Source: Rhodospirillales bacterium
GTDB taxonomy: Bacteria; Pseudomonadota; Alphaproteobacteria; Rhodospirillales; Casp-alpha2
Assembly: GCA_030727885.1 (NCBI GenBank)
Contig: JANRAT010000329.1
Location: 1 to 13,017, forward strand
Direction of reading: 5' to 3'
Length of the DNA stretch: 13,017 bases
Shown here: one piece after another, positions 6,536 to 13,017 of the stretch
Layout of the letters: every line of letters starts with the position of its first letter
How positions within the stretch are numbered: position 1 is the stretch's first letter
Program-made: the position numbers and the translations under genes
The notes under the pieces: generated by a model
What the model was told of the DNA's origin: nothing
Database searches by the model: none
The model's input: the letters and a program-made list of their open reading frames with translations, nothing else

Positions 6536-8203
6536 TTACCGGCTGACCGACCAGTTCTCGACCCAGAGCGTTGTCGGGAACTGGTGGCCGGTTGGTGTCA
6601 GGCCCTTCAGCCATTTCGGCAATATGTATGAATCGGCGCGGAAATAGAGCGGCAGCGCCGGTAACTCTGCCGCGTAGATTTGTTGCAACCGGTGCCACAT
6701 AACTTTGCGTTTATCGCGATCCAGTTCTGTTTCGATGTTCCGCAGCAAAGTATCCATTTCCGCATTTTTAAAGCCTGTATAATTCTGCCCGCTCCAGTTG
6801 TTCTCTGCTGTCGGAATTTCTTCGGAATGCAACGTCGTCCGAGGCACGCTTTCAGGTGCTGAAATCCAGGCGAACATGGCCATCGCCTGAAATTTTCTTT
6901 GTGTTACGGTTTCGCCGAAAAAGACCCGGGCCGGCTCATTTTTGATGCGCACATCAATGCCGGCGGTTTTCCATTGGCTTTGCAGAACCTGCTCGACCAG
7001 TTCGCGTGTTCTGTTGCCGGCCGTGGTCATGATCTCGAAACGCAGCGGCTCTCCGGCGGCGTTTTCACGAATGCCGTTTTTCTTGTTCTGCCAGCCGGCC
7101 TGATCCAGCAGGGCGGCCGCTTTCTCGGGATTGAAATCATAATGCGCGACATCGTCAGCATATACCCAGTCGAGCGGATTGATGCTGGTATGGGCAACCG
7201 GCTGTTTGCCGCCGAACAGTTTTTCGGAAATCGATTTGCGGTCGAGAGCATAAAGCAATGCCTGTCGCATCCTGATGTCGCTCAGCAGGGGGTTATCAAG
7301 CATCAGATCGATGTGCTCGTAAATCAGCCCGGGTTTGTACGTCACGGCGAATTTCTTGCCGTGTCTTTTTTCGAAAGCAAGCGCCTGATCGACATTGAGG
7401 CCCAGCTCGCCGGCAATCATGTCAATCCCGCCGGACAGCAGGTTGGCTTCAAGGGTTGCCGTATTTTCGATGACCCGAACGGTGATCTTGTCGAACGCCG
7501 GTTTCTTGCCCCACCATTTCGGATTGCGTTCGAATACCATGTGCGAGCCGGTTTTTGCCTGCGTCATCACATAAGGGCCCATGAACAGGCCGGGATTGGT
7601 GGCGTCGGTATCGAAAGCGGTTTGCGTGCGATAAGCTTCCGGGGTGGAGAATTTTGCCCGCTCGATATGTGCCGGCAAAAGATTGAATTGCGAAATGTCG
7701 CTGTAATCAAACGTGCGCCGGTCGATGTGAAAGGTGAAGGTCCTGTCGTCGATACGGTCGATACTGAGAATGCGGCGATACGCTTCGTTGGATGAAACGC
7801 CCGATTTCGGATTTTTGCCGACTTCCCATGTGAAAATCACGTCATCGACGGTGATCGGTGTGCCGTCGCCCCACTGGGCCGCATCGATGATTTTATAGCG
7901 CACGGCGATACCGTCTTTGCCGTCCGCTGTCTTTTCAAGGACGGCCCCGCCATTTTCCAGAGCAGGCAGCGTTTCACACAGCAGGCAGATCGTTTTCCAG
8001 TCAGCATCGATAACGGTAATCGGTCGCCGGGTCAGGCCGTGCACATAGGATTTCGCCAGCATTGAGTCTATGTTCGGATGGAACGTTGACGGATATTGGG
8101 TAGTGCCAATAACAAGATCGTTCTTTGCCATTGCGGCAATTGGCAGAAAAATGAAGGACAAAGCCAGTATTGCAGCCCCGATCCGTTGCTTCGACTTTGT
8201 CAT
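6536..8203 (-). CDS. Periplasmic substrate-binding protein of a dipeptide/oligopeptide-type ABC importer (SBP_bac_5 family)
   Basis: The 555-residue protein starts at an ATG at 8203 with AAGGAGG at 8213-8207. It has a Sec signal peptide: KSKQR, a hydrophobic core at about 9-22 and AMA before residue 27, with no lipobox cysteine, so it should be soluble in the periplasm. SBP_bac_5 landmarks include LVIGTTQYPSTFHP at the mature N-terminus, RYKIIDAAQWGDGTPITVDDVIFTWE, and VRMRQALLYALDRKSIS (written as IRMRQALLYALDR here). C73 and C76 form a CxxC pair (ICLLCE) that could be a disulfide after export. The ligand cannot be read: this family binds peptides, opines, nickel and glycosides. It lies first in the unit, ahead of two permease genes, and no ATPase gene follows. 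Confidence 0.93.
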   Translation of the reverse strand: MTKSKQRIGAAILALSFIFLPIAAMAKNDLVIGTTQYPSTFHPNIDSMLAKSYVHGLTRRPITVIDADWKTICLLCETLPALENGGAVLEKTADGKDGIAVRYKIIDAAQWGDGTPITVDDVIFTWEVGKNPKSGVSSNEAYRRILSIDRIDDRTFTFHIDRRTFDYSDISQFNLLPAHIERAKFSTPEAYRTQTAFDTDATNPGLFMGPYVMTQAKTGSHMVFERNPKWWGKKPAFDKITVRVIENTATLEANLLSGGIDMIAGELGLNVDQALAFEKRHGKKFAVTYKPGLIYEHIDLMLDNPLLSDIRMRQALLYALDRKSISEKLFGGKQPVAHTSINPLDWVYADDVAHYDFNPEKAAALLDQAGWQNKKNGIRENAAGEPLRFEIMTTAGNRTRELVEQVLQSQWKTAGIDVRIKNEPARVFFGETVTQRKFQAMAMFAWISAPESVPRTTLHSEEIPTAENNWSGQNYTGFKNAEMDTLLRNIETELDRDKRKVMWHRLQQIYAAELPALPLYFRADSYILPKWLKGLTPTGHQFPTTLWVENWSVSR

Positions 8204-8249
8204 GCGACCTCCTTGCCACGCTTTAATGGACAGATTATCACGGTAGCGC

Positions 8250-8267
8250 CGTCAGGCCAGTCTGACG
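8250..8267. promoter_or_regulatory. Inverted repeat in the divergent hutF / binding-protein intergenic region (operator candidate)
   Basis: CGTCAG (8250-8255) and CTGACG (8262-8267) are perfect 6-bp arms six bases apart in the 86-base gap between divergent starts. A -10-like GATAAT on the minus strand (8239-8234) lies just downstream toward the importer, with no convincing -35. Both genes could be controlled here, but a 6-bp palindrome can arise by chance. Confidence 0.35.
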
Positions 8268-8289
8268 ACGTGTTAAACGAGGAAGCGCC

Positions 8290-9687
8290 ATGTCCATCAA
8301 CACCAAGGTATTCGGCGAAAATGTCTGGTTGGCCGACGGCTGGGCCCGCGATGTTGCTATCGGCATGAATGCAGAAGGCGAGATTACATCGATTGAGGTG
8401 GGCGCTACCCACGATCCCGTGACGATGATCCGGTTGCCCGGGCCGGTGATCGCCGGCATGCCTAATTTGCATTCCCATGCGCATCAGCGCGCCATGGCGG
8501 GGTTGAGCGAACTGCGGGCCTCGGGTGCCGGTGCGGAAGACAGCTTCTGGACCTGGCGCGATGTCATGCACCGCTTTGCCGAAGTGGTCACGCCGGAGAT
8601 TCTGGAAGTGGTCGCGGCGCAGCTTTACACGGAAATGGTCAAGGCCGGTTATACGTCTGTCTGTGAATTTCATTACATGCATCACGGCAAAGACGGCGTG
8701 CCCTATGATGATCCTGCTGAGATGTCGATGGCCCTGATACGGGCCGCTGTGCGCGCAGGGATCGGGATTACCCTGTTGCCGGTGCTTTATGAAACCGGTG
8801 GCTATGCGGGCAAACAGCCCAACCCCGGACAGCGACGGTTTATCAGTACCCCGGATCAGCTGCTCCGCATCATTGAAGCCGTTCATACGGTCCATAACGG
8901 TGATCCTCAGGTTGCGGTGGGTGTTGCGCCACACAGCCCGCGTCAGGTGACGAAGCAGGGCATGCAGGCGACCCTTGATGGATTGACGGCCATGAATCCT
9001 GCTGCGCCGATCCACATTCATGTCGCCGAGCAGGAAAAAGACATCAGCGAGTCGCTGGAACAGACAGGTTTGCGCCCGGTCGAGTGGGTGCTTGAGAATT
9101 TCGACATTGGCCCCCGCTGGTGCATGGTGCATGCGACGCATCTGACGGATGGTGAAACGCTGCAGATGGCGCAAAGCGGTGCTGTGGCCGGGCTGTGCCC
9201 GACGACCGAGGCAAATCTGGGCGACGGCCTGTTCCCGCTTATGCCGTATCTTGATGCCGGTGGCCGTATCGGTATCGGCTCGGACAGTCATATCTCCGTC
9301 AACATGATCGAAGAACTTCGCTGGCTGGAATACGGCCAGCGTCTGATTAAAAGGCGGCGCAATCTGGCATCTGCGGGTCCTGGTGGTTCTACCGGTGTCA
9401 GACTGTATCGAGATGCGCTGCTTGGCGGGGCGCAGGTTTCCGGGCGCAGGCTCGGTGCCATAGCGGAAGGGTGTCGGGCTGATTTTATCGTGCTTGATCC
9501 TGAGCACCCAAATCTGGTCGGCAAGACTGGAGACCGCCTGATCGATTCGATGATCTTTGGCGCCAACGCCTCGCCCATTCAGGAAGTCTGGATCGGCGGC
9601 AAACGCCAGGTCGCGGCAGCGCGGCATATTCGTGAGGATGATACTTTGGCCGCTTTCTCCGGTGTTATCCGCAAACTGGAAATATAA
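8290..9687 (+). CDS. hutF: Formimidoylglutamate deiminase (HutF)
   Basis: The 465-residue product is an amidohydrolase-superfamily member of the HutF type. HutF hydrolyses N-formimidoyl-L-glutamate to N-formyl-L-glutamate and ammonia in the two-step branch of histidine breakdown. Visible motifs are GMPNLHSHAHQRAMAGL with metal ligands H61 and H63, DSFWTWRDVMHRF (a family-specific block), HIHVAEQEKD with H244 and catalytic-position E247, VHATH at 280-284, and GSDSHISVN with D332. EELRWLEYGQRL and RRRNLA after it are also HutF hallmarks that separate it from chlorohydrolases and guanine deaminase. The ATG at 8290 has GAGGA at 8279-8283, six bases upstream. No other hut genes (hutH, hutU, hutI, hutG) are in the window, so it is detached from the rest of the pathway, at least on the visible side. 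A transporter pseudogene follows in the same direction. Confidence 0.93.
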   Translation: MSINTKVFGENVWLADGWARDVAIGMNAEGEITSIEVGATHDPVTMIRLPGPVIAGMPNLHSHAHQRAMAGLSELRASGAGAEDSFWTWRDVMHRFAEVVTPEILEVVAAQLYTEMVKAGYTSVCEFHYMHHGKDGVPYDDPAEMSMALIRAAVRAGIGITLLPVLYETGGYAGKQPNPGQRRFISTPDQLLRIIEAVHTVHNGDPQVAVGVAPHSPRQVTKQGMQATLDGLTAMNPAAPIHIHVAEQEKDISESLEQTGLRPVEWVLENFDIGPRWCMVHATHLTDGETLQMAQSGAVAGLCPTTEANLGDGLFPLMPYLDAGGRIGIGSDSHISVNMIEELRWLEYGQRLIKRRRNLASAGPGGSTGVRLYRDALLGGAQVSGRRLGAIAEGCRADFIVLDPEHPNLVGKTGDRLIDSMIFGANASPIQEVWIGGKRQVAAARHIREDDTLAAFSGVIRKLEI

Positions 9688-9782
9688 CGTGCATACACGG
9701 AAAGTTCGGGAAATGGCTCTATGTAAAGCTTGCCATATTGGCTATGTAGTAGGGCCATGAGATGTTGAAAGAGTAGTGCATA

Positions 9783-10888
9783 ATGTCCGTTGATATCCGA
9801 TCCGCTCGCCTGTCGCTGATTTTCTCCAGTATCGGCCATACCTACAGCCACCTGTTTCAGCCGCTGTATTATGTTTCGGTGCTGACCCTGGAAAGCCAGC
9901 TGGGGCTGACCCATGGTGAGACCATCAAACTTGCCGTTCTGGGTGGCATGCTGTTCGGATTTGGTGCGCCTGTTGCCGGATGGCTTGGTGACAAATGGGG
10001 GGCTGTGCCGCTCATGTCGGCATTCTATATCGGCACGGGCCTATCGATGATCCTGACCGGTTTTGCCGACGCCCCCTGGCAGATCATGGCGGCACTGGCA
10101 CTGACCGGTCTGTTTGCCTCGATCTACCACCCGGTCGGTATTTCCTGGCTGATCCGCAATGCAACCAACCGCGGCACGGCACTTGGCCTCAATGGTATCT
10201 TCGGCAGTCTGGGGCTTTCGTCTATCTGGTATCGAAAGGCGTGATTGTCGAAAGCAAAACCGACCGGGTCCCGACACCGCCGGCAGAGCAGCGTGACGCG
10301 GTGAGGGTGTTTGCCGTGCTGGCGTTCTCGATGTTGTGCACAGGCATCATTTATCAGGCGACCCAGGCGGGTTTACCGAAGATGTTCCAGATGCGCCTTG
10401 AGTATTTGTTTGCCGGCGGCGTGTTCGGTATTTCGACACTGGTTGCTGCTGTCTTCTTTGTTTCAGGACTGATGCAGCTGACCGGCGGCTGGCTGGTCGA
10501 CAAGATTTCGCCAAAGTTCGTCTATATCGGTGCCTTCATCATTCAGGTGCCGTTACTGATTTTGATGGCGTATGCCGCCGGACCTTTTGTCATCGTTATT
10601 GCGGTGATGATGATATCGTCCAACAGCGGGGCGCTCCCTGCGGAAAATGTCATACTGGCGCGCTATGTGCCGCCGGCCAGACGTGCGATGGCGTTCGGAT
10701 TCAAGTTCATCCTGGCGATTGGTTTTTCTACGCTCGGTGTGCAGCTGGAAGCCGTATTGTTTGATCACTCAGGCGAGTTCGTCTGGCTGTTTACCGTGCT
10801 TGCCTGCATCTCGTGTGCGGGGGCTGTTGCTGCGCTGATCCTGCCGTCTGACAGGCGTCGGGTGCCGTTGGCACAGCCGGCGGAATAG
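9783..10888 (+). pseudogene. Major facilitator superfamily transporter broken by an internal out-of-frame deletion
   Basis: From the ATG at 9783 the frame encodes a normal MFS N-half: helix 1 with GHTYSHLFQPLYY, helices 2-3 with the GWLGDKWG loop motif, helix 4 with YHPVGISWLI, and the start of helix 5 (NGIFGSLG). It then stops at 10244 after SSIWYRKA, a tail unlike MFS. From about 10214 another frame continues in MFS style with AFVYLVSKG (end of helix 6), a charged central loop, and helices 7-12 (GGWLVDKIS in the second repeat) to the TAG at 10886-10888. The rest of helix 5, the 5-6 loop and most of helix 6 are missing, about 30-35 residues. The total length of 1106 bases implies a lost length of 3n+1 bases, near 100. 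The family resembles fosmidomycin-resistance-like or sugar/drug MFS carriers. An assembly error cannot be excluded. Confidence 0.85.
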
Positions 10889-10906
10889 GCTTTAAGCCAG
10901 TTCCGC
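10880..10906. terminator. Hairpin over the convergent stop codons of the transporter pseudogene and channel gene
   Basis: GCGGAA (10880-10885) pairs with TTCCGC (10901-10906), and inside it GGCTT (10888-10892) pairs with AAGCC (10894-10898), with a two-by-two internal mismatch. The structure spans both stop codons, which are only three bases apart. There is no T-tract, so it is at most a bidirectional terminator-like hairpin. Confidence 0.4.
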
Positions 10907-12064
10907 AGCATTGTTGAGCTTGGCACGGCGCTCTTCGGCCATGTTTCTGATCGTCGCGTGCAGTTCCGGATGACTGGCTTCGAAGCGATGCAGTTGGTCT
11001 GCGCTCAGCACCAGCAGATGGCATTCGGTCAGTGCTGTGACGGTTGCGGTCCTGCGGCATTTCTCGATCAGAGCGATCTCACCAAAGAAATTGCCGGGCC
11101 CGAGATGCAGCGGCACAGGGGCCAGTTCGACCTGCACATCACCTGAGACAATCATGAACATCGTGGTCGCTTCTTCGCCGGCGCGGACGATGACGTACCG
11201 AGCCGGAACGACCTTCGGCTTCAGCAGACGGGCGATGTCGGCAATGGCAGATGCCTCGAGCTGTGCAAACAGGGGCACGCGGGCAACCAGTCGCCAGGTG
11301 ACCATGAAATCGTGGCGGCGGAATTCCTCGGCAAATCCGAGGGCGAGGATGCCGGTTGGCAGGGCATACATGGCAATGCCAAGCAGCATGATCAGGCCAC
11401 CGAAAATCTTGCCGCCAATCGTGACCGGCACCACATCGCCATACCCGACCGTCGCCAATGTCGACATCGTCCACCACATCGCGTGCGGAATTGAACGAAA
11501 GGCCTCTGGCTGGGCATCGTGTTCCAGCAGGAAGGAAACACCGGCGCCGAATACCAGAAGTGTCAGCATGATCACCAGCGAGGCGGCAAGCGGACGTCGT
11601 TGTTCCCTGAGCACGGCGCCGACCGTCTGCAGTGCCGGGGAATAACGCGTCAGCTTGAGCAACCGCAACAGACGGAATACACGGATGAAACGCAGGTCGG
11701 CCACCAGCAGGAAACCAAGATAAAAGGGCAGAATCGACAACAAGTCGACAATCGCCAGCGGGGTCAGCATGTATTGGAGCCGCCCCATGACCGGCCCATG
11801 GACCTGATAGATCGGCTCTTCCATGCAGACCCAGATCCGCGCCACGTACTCAAGTGTAAAAACCATGATGGAAAAGATATCGAAGTCGACGAAGTAATCG
11901 CCATAGGCCGTGTCGAACTCGGGGACGGATTCAAGGGTCACGGCGATGACGTTTGTAAGTATCAGGATGATCATCGCCAAATCAAAAAAACGCCCGTAAC
12001 GCAGGGAGCCGCCCCCGGTTTCGATGATCCGGTGGACGTTGGCGCGCAGTGAAATATCGGTCAT
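10892..12064 (-). CDS. Six-helix voltage-sensor potassium channel with C-terminal cyclic-nucleotide-binding domain (MlotiK1-like)
   Basis: The 390-residue protein has the full plan of a CNBD potassium channel. S1 is about 27-46, S2 57-80 and S3 101-120. The S4 voltage sensor has charges every third residue (R125, R128, R131, R134, K137, R140). S5 is about 159-180. The selectivity filter TVGYGD (205-210) follows a pore helix ending AMWWTMSTLA, and S6 is about 219-243. The cyclic-nucleotide-binding domain covers about 262-380, with the phosphate-binding cassette FFGEIAL (326-332) and RRTATV, where R338 would hold the cyclic phosphate and T339 the ring side. Mesorhizobium MlotiK1 is the known model and is cAMP-gated. 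The ATG at 12064 has no clear Shine-Dalgarno sequence. It starts 15 bases after the sulfhydrylase stop codon, so the pair is probably cotranscribed. Confidence 0.95.
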   Translation of the reverse strand: MTDISLRANVHRIIETGGGSLRYGRFFDLAMIILILTNVIAVTLESVPEFDTAYGDYFVDFDIFSIMVFTLEYVARIWVCMEEPIYQVHGPVMGRLQYMLTPLAIVDLLSILPFYLGFLLVADLRFIRVFRLLRLLKLTRYSPALQTVGAVLREQRRPLAASLVIMLTLLVFGAGVSFLLEHDAQPEAFRSIPHAMWWTMSTLATVGYGDVVPVTIGGKIFGGLIMLLGIAMYALPTGILALGFAEEFRRHDFMVTWRLVARVPLFAQLEASAIADIARLLKPKVVPARYVIVRAGEEATTMFMIVSGDVQVELAPVPLHLGPGNFFGEIALIEKCRRTATVTALTECHLLVLSADQLHRFEASHPELHATIRNMAEERRAKLNNAAELA

Positions 12065-12079
12065 GGGTTGTCGCCTGAT

Positions 12080-13017
12080 TTAAAGAGTCATCGCCTGATC
12101 AAGATCACGCATCAGATCATCGGTATCTTCCAGGCCAATCGATAACCGGATCGTCGCATCGGTTGCGCCGGCGGCCTCACGCTGTTCGTCGGTCAACTGT
12201 CGGTGTGTGGTTGAAGCCGGATGCAGGATCAGCGAGCGGGTGTCGCCGATATTGGCGAGGTGCGAGAAGATGTTGACCTTCTCGACCAGTTTGACGCCGG
12301 CTTCGAAGCCGCCCTTGAGGCCAAAGGTGAACACAGCACCAGCACCTTTCGGCAGGTATTTTTTTGCCAGATCGTGATACGGGCTGGATTTCAGACCGGC
12401 GTAGCTGACCCAGTCGACAGCCGGATGACTTTCAAGAAAGCTTGCGATCTTTAGCGCATTTTCGACGTGCCGGTCCATGCGCACGTGCAGTGTTTCCGTG
12501 CCGGTGATGGTGTTGAAGGCGTTGGTCGGCGACAGCGACGGACCGAAATCCCTGAGTGCCACAGCGCGCGCCTTCATGGTGAAGCCAAAATCGCCGAACG
12601 TCTCATAGAATGTCAGGCCGTGATAGGCGGGGTCGGGTTCCGTCATGCTCGGGAAGCCGGGGCCGCCGGTCCAGTCGAAGGTGCCGCTTTCAATCACGAC
12701 GCCCCCCATCGAAGTGCCGTGCCCCTGCAGGAACTTGGTGGTCGAATGGGTGACGATGTCTGCGCCCCATTCAATTGGGCGGCACAGATAAGGAGTCGCC
12801 AGCGTGTTGTCGACGATCAACGGAATACCTGCATCCTTGGCGATGGCCGAGATGGCTTCGAGATCAAGAACGACGCCGCCCGGGTTGGCCAGCGCCTCGA
12901 TAAAGATCGCCTTGGTTTTCGGCGTGATCGCATCCTTGATCAGCGCCGGTTTGGTGCAGTCGACAAAGGTGCAGTGCCAGCCAAGCCGTTTGAAGCTGAC
13001 GCCGAACTGGGTGATAG
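12080..13017 (-). CDS. O-acetylhomoserine sulfhydrylase / Cys-Met metabolism PLP enzyme, C-terminal 311 residues (5' end outside window)
   Basis: The frame is open from the window edge (first whole codon ends at 13015) to a TAA at 12082-12080. The TTG at 12820 is only an internal leucine codon. Landmarks of the Cys/Met-metabolism PLP family are IEALANPGG, a PLIVDNTLATPYLCRP strand, and DIVTHSTTKFLQGHGTSMGG, in which the lysine after STT forms the Schiff base. GLKSSPYHDLAKKYLPKGAGAVFTFGLKGG and NIGDTRSLILHPASTTHRQL with EGDS-like tail (here IRLSIGLEDTDDLMRDLDQAM) fit the O-acetylhomoserine aminocarboxypropyltransferase branch (usual length about 430). It would make homocysteine or methionine-pathway intermediates from O-acetylhomoserine and sulfide in the cytoplasm. 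The N-terminal quarter is missing, so cystathionine gamma-synthase-like activity is not fully excluded. The channel gene follows after 15 bases. Confidence 0.92.
   Translation of the reverse strand, partial: ITQFGVSFKRLGWHCTFVDCTKPALIKDAITPKTKAIFIEALANPGGVVLDLEAISAIAKDAGIPLIVDNTLATPYLCRPIEWGADIVTHSTTKFLQGHGTSMGGVVIESGTFDWTGGPGFPSMTEPDPAYHGLTFYETFGDFGFTMKARAVALRDFGPSLSPTNAFNTITGTETLHVRMDRHVENALKIASFLESHPAVDWVSYAGLKSSPYHDLAKKYLPKGAGAVFTFGLKGGFEAGVKLVEKVNIFSHLANIGDTRSLILHPASTTHRQLTDEQREAAGATDATIRLSIGLEDTDDLMRDLDQAMTL

Noticed and set aside
6899..7795. 298-codon open frame on the plus strand
   Set aside because: It is antisense to the binding-protein gene, which has a signal peptide and family motifs. 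No ribosome site or domain supports the plus-strand frame.
8200..9627. 475-codon open frame on the minus strand opposite hutF
   Set aside because: It is fully antisense to a gene with clear HutF motifs, has no recognisable domain and overlaps the start of the binding-protein gene. Long antisense frames are expected in GC-rich coding DNA.
9715..9748. Imperfect direct repeat GGCTCTATGTA / GGCTATGTA before the transporter pseudogene
   Set aside because: It is short and imperfect, with no promoter at a sensible spacing. It could be chance.
9995..10244. N-terminal stretch of the second transporter frame read as a separate gene start
   Set aside because: Before about 10214 this frame gives non-MFS sequence overlapping real helices 3-5 in the other frame. 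Only the part after the junction is genuine.
10200..10245. Programmed ribosomal frameshift in the transporter gene
   Set aside because: A simple shift would not supply the missing helix 5-6 residues, and no slippery heptamer with a downstream structure is evident. A deletion explains both the frame change and the loss.

Overview
The window looks like ordinary chromosomal, metabolism-rich DNA from an alphaproteobacterium. Moderately GC-rich codon use, a TauD-type dioxygenase beside a PadR-like regulator and omega-aminotransferase, HutF, a dipeptide-type ABC importer and a MlotiK1-like potassium channel all fit. A Rhodospirillales-like host is my guess; no rRNA or tRNA is present to confirm it. 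I see no phage, insertion sequence, CRISPR array, toxin-antitoxin or defence genes. Genes are densely packed and no gene-free stretch exceeds about 175 bases.

Layout, left region (1-4432). The 3' end of an aldehyde dehydrogenase (+) is followed by a terminator, then a TauD/TfdA-family dioxygenase (+) with its own promoter and a palindromic operator candidate. Converging on it are a PadR-like regulator (-) and, upstream of that, a class III omega-aminotransferase (-). A two-domain universal stress protein (+) diverges from the aminotransferase. A near-consensus FNR/FixK box lies where a class II activator site would sit for the stress-protein gene. Aminotransferase, aldehyde dehydrogenase and dioxygenase could together degrade an omega-amino acid or amine, but the substrate cannot be read from sequence.

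Middle region (4460-8203, all -). A dipeptide/oligopeptide-type ABC importer is encoded as binding protein, then DppB-like permease, then DppC-like permease. No ATPase genes accompany it. A 110-base palindromic repeat element sits between the binding-protein and permease genes, and a relative of it lies after the dioxygenase gene.

Right region (8290-13017). A formimidoylglutamate deiminase gene (hutF, +) diverges from the importer and is followed by a major facilitator transporter gene that is broken by an apparent internal out-of-frame deletion of roughly 100 bases. Converging on that are a voltage-sensor potassium channel with a cyclic-nucleotide-binding domain (-) and, 15 bases upstream in the same direction, an O-acetylhomoserine sulfhydrylase gene (-) that runs off the window edge.

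The most useful observations are regulatory (FNR-like box, nested operators at the PadR-like gene and the dioxygenase gene), the broken transporter, and the sulfhydrylase-channel gene pair. I did not find convincing evidence for an undescribed multi-gene system.
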